From: Bacteroidia bacterium
Lineage (GTDB): Bacteria > Bacteroidota > Bacteroidia > NS11-12g > UBA9320
Direction of reading: 5' to 3'
Length of the DNA: 64,000 nucleotides
NCBI GenBank assembly: GCA_020053795.1
Contig: JAGVMN010000021.1
Span: forward strand, 1-64,000
In this document: one piece after another, positions 62,693 through 64,000 of the stretch
Layout: each line of letters opens with the position of its first letter
How positions within the stretch are numbered: position 1 is the stretch's first letter
Program-made: the position numbers and the translations under genes
The notes under the pieces: model-generated
What the model saw: the letters and a program-made list of their open reading frames with translations, nothing else
Told to the model about the DNA's origin: nothing
Database searches by the model: none

Positions 62693-63058
62693 ATGCATCT
62701 GAAATCTACAAATCACAACGAAATCGCCCTCTATCACAATCCCGATTGTTCAAAAGCCAAAAAAGCTTTTGCCTATGCCAAATCACTTGTTGGGCATGTG
62801 GTTGAAATGGAATTTTCCAAGACAAACAAGACGGCCACACAGTGGAAAGAAATACTGATGAGTCTGGACAAAAAGCCCAAAGACATCCTCGACAAGTCAA
62901 AAACCTATTACCAGGAAAATCTGCGGGGCCGCAACTTTGTGGATGATGACTGGCTGAACGTAATCATCAACAGACCAGACCTCATCCGCAGCCCGATAGC
63001 CATAAAAGCGGGGAAGGCTATGCTGTTGGATAATCCTTCGGATATATTGCATATTTAG
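62693..63058 (+). CDS. ArsC/Spx-family thioredoxin-fold protein
   Basis: A 121-residue protein of the ArsC/Spx/YffB group. It has a strand and a single Cys near the N-terminus (IALYHNPDCSKAKKAFAYAK), the helix TATQWKEILMSLDKKPKDIL and a C-terminal LIRSPIAIKAGKAMLLDNPS, where R-S-P-I contains the conserved cis-Pro region and Arg of the family. True arsenate reductases need two further Arg residues I cannot confirm, so a glutathione- or thiol-related reductase or a regulator is equally likely. I start at the ATG at 62693, since upstream codons encode an unlikely hydrophobic stretch. TATCTTGG just upstream is a one-mismatch -7 box. Confidence 0.72.
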   Translation: MHLKSTNHNEIALYHNPDCSKAKKAFAYAKSLVGHVVEMEFSKTNKTATQWKEILMSLDKKPKDILDKSKTYYQENLRGRNFVDDDWLNVIINRPDLIRSPIAIKAGKAMLLDNPSDILHI

Positions 63059-63083
63059 AGATTTATTAAAATCTGAATTTTGA

Positions 63084-63103
63084 GTCAGTGACAACACCGA
63101 CCA
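63084..63103. repeat. degenerate copy of the 24-bp hairpin repeat
   Basis: TCAGTG-ACAA-CACCGACCAA retains the loop and right arm of the hairpin family seen at 32383 and 33034; the left arm is damaged. It ends directly before an ATG. Confidence 0.5.
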
Positions 63104-63262
63104 ATGAGGAAAGAACTCAGGCAGGTCACTATCTCATTATCCGGAAACGAAAGTCGCACCGAAGAAGTCACCACTGATGATCTGGTTTTTGGTACCTACT
63201 TTTTTCATTTTGCGGATTTGAAAGGTGGAGCGGGTCATGTTGCTAAGTGGGTGAAGTATTGA
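63104..63262 (+). pseudogene. T9SS sorting-domain-like fragment
   Basis: A 52-residue frame reads RKELRQVTISLSGNESRTEE, then VTTDDLVFGTYFFHFADLKG and GAGHVAKWVKY. The G-x-Y pattern followed by a strand and a basic end resembles the last part of a type A T9SS C-terminal domain, but nothing upstream encodes the passenger protein. It is preceded by a damaged hairpin repeat. It is likely a relic of a larger secreted protein gene. The family likeness is by eye only. Confidence 0.4.
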
Positions 63263-63372
63263 GTAGGTATAAGGAAAATGTTATTGCCAATTTACTTGGT
63301 TGAACTTCGAAATTGATTTGGGTGTTATGCTACGAATTATTTTAAGTTTGTCAGGTGTATTAAAAAACAAGC

Positions 63373-64000
63373 CATGAAAAGAGTAGTTCTATCAATCATC
63401 TGGGTAATTAGTGTTCTTTGTGAGTGCTTTGGACAAAGCGAAAACAAGGAGTTTGAGTGCCTGCCGGGTTCCAACACATGTCTGGCAAATTATAATGAAA
63501 AAGGCTTTTTGTTGTACGATGCTTTCGGATCGCAAAAGGAAGATGAGAAAGCTTTAATACGCCGATTTTCTGCGAATGCAACATTGGAATGGTCGGAAAC
63601 AATTACAACCCCCAAAGGCTTTTTTAATCACGGAGCTAAGAGTTTTATAGCCACTTCAGATTTAAATACTATTTACTCCATTTATCTGGATACAAAGAAT
63701 CTGTTGAACACTTTTGATAACATAGCCATAACCAGGATTGACAGTGCCGGGGGCAAAAAGAATTTTAAAGCGAAATTGAAAGGGGGGCCTTATTACATCT
63801 TTTCAAGTTTTTGTGATCATCATTATGTCTATGCCTTGCTTTCAAAAAAAGACTTCAAGTTAATATACAATGAAAAGAACTTTGCTATAAAGGAATATTA
63901 TCTGTTTCGACTCGATCCCGAAACAGGAGAAAGCGAATTACTAACTGTCAAATTACCTGAGATTGCATCTACCTTTTATTCTGTTTATTACACGTATGGC
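63373..64000 (+). CDS. secreted protein, 3' end beyond the window
   Basis: From the ATG at 63373 the frame is open for 209 codons to the window edge. It has a signal peptide (MKRVVLSIIWVISVLCECFG, cleavage near GQS), then a beta-rich sequence: CLANYNEKGFLLYDAF, KALIRRFSANATLEWSETIT, KSFIATSDLNTIYSIYLDT, then YYLFRLDPETGESELLTVKL. The repeating strand-turn pattern suggests a beta-propeller-like fold, as in other exported Bacteroidota proteins. I do not recognise a family, and whether it ends in a sorting domain cannot be seen. Confidence 0.7.

Noticed and set aside
1-64000. rRNA, tRNA and CRISPR arrays
   Set aside because: Intergenic regions were read for T-loop motifs, long rRNA stretches and regularly spaced direct repeats; none was found.

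Overview
The window is a stretch of a Bacteroidota chromosome. The signs are promoter -7 boxes of the TAnnTTTG type, a type IX secretion C-terminal sorting domain on a secreted M28 peptidase, a fused SecDF, a very long SecA with a C-terminal zinc motif, RibBA, kynurenine 3-monooxygenase, DUF4349, DUF4197 and SPOR proteins, tandem POT peptide transporters and a GxxExxY gene. I cannot place it below phylum. I see no rRNA, tRNA or CRISPR array. The left edge cuts an IS5-type transposase remnant and the right edge cuts a secreted protein gene.

Layout. 0-0.43 kb: transposon debris and a paired hairpin repeat. 0.43-7.3 kb: secA with an overlapping SPOR gene, a DUF4349 membrane protein and lepA. 7.4-11.06 kb: an AT-rich three-gene operon of unknown function lying exactly between two 79-bp direct repeats. 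11.2-15.4 kb: a cytochrome c, a membrane pyrophosphatase (hppA) with an unusual Cys/His-rich C-terminal tail, and an arginase. 15.9-22.5 kb: an accessory region with a T9SS-exported M28 peptidase, a Fic protein, a GYF_2 membrane protein, a HELCH zincin-like protein, a truncated TPR gene and an IS481 remnant. The Fic to zincin block sits between two copies of a 31-bp element. 22.6-29.2 kb: kmo, a Wzx-like flippase, a Wzz-like protein, an O-antigen ligase-like protein and a lone OppC-type permease. 29.2-38.4 kb: a DUF4197 lipoprotein, two small membrane proteins, proline dehydrogenase, a repeat-rich segment with a possible -1 frameshift gene and a GxxExxY gene inside inverted repeats, then a GlcD-type oxidase, dipeptidyl peptidase IV and a secreted hydrolase. 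38.8-45.3 kb: two tandem POT transporters and a Wza/Wzc polysaccharide export pair. 45.3-55.3 kb: an ABC-F protein, ribBA, and a TetR-TolC-HlyD-RND efflux operon with a palindromic operator candidate. 55.4-64 kb: udk-trkA, secDF, an FkbM-like methyltransferase, a DinB pseudogene, an M42 peptidase, an ArsC-like protein, and the cut secreted gene.

How it fits together. Most genes are housekeeping or envelope functions: protein export (SecA, SecDF, T9SS cargo), surface polysaccharide (Wzx, Wzz, ligase, Wza, Wzc), efflux, and use of peptides and amino acids (DPP IV, POT transporters, M28, M42, proline dehydrogenase, arginase, KMO). The likeliest places for undescribed biology are the repeat-flanked 7.4-11.06 kb operon, the Fic/GYF/zincin block at 18.2-21.7 kb, the GxxExxY cassette at 33.1-33.75 kb, and the metal-binding-like tail on the pyrophosphatase.
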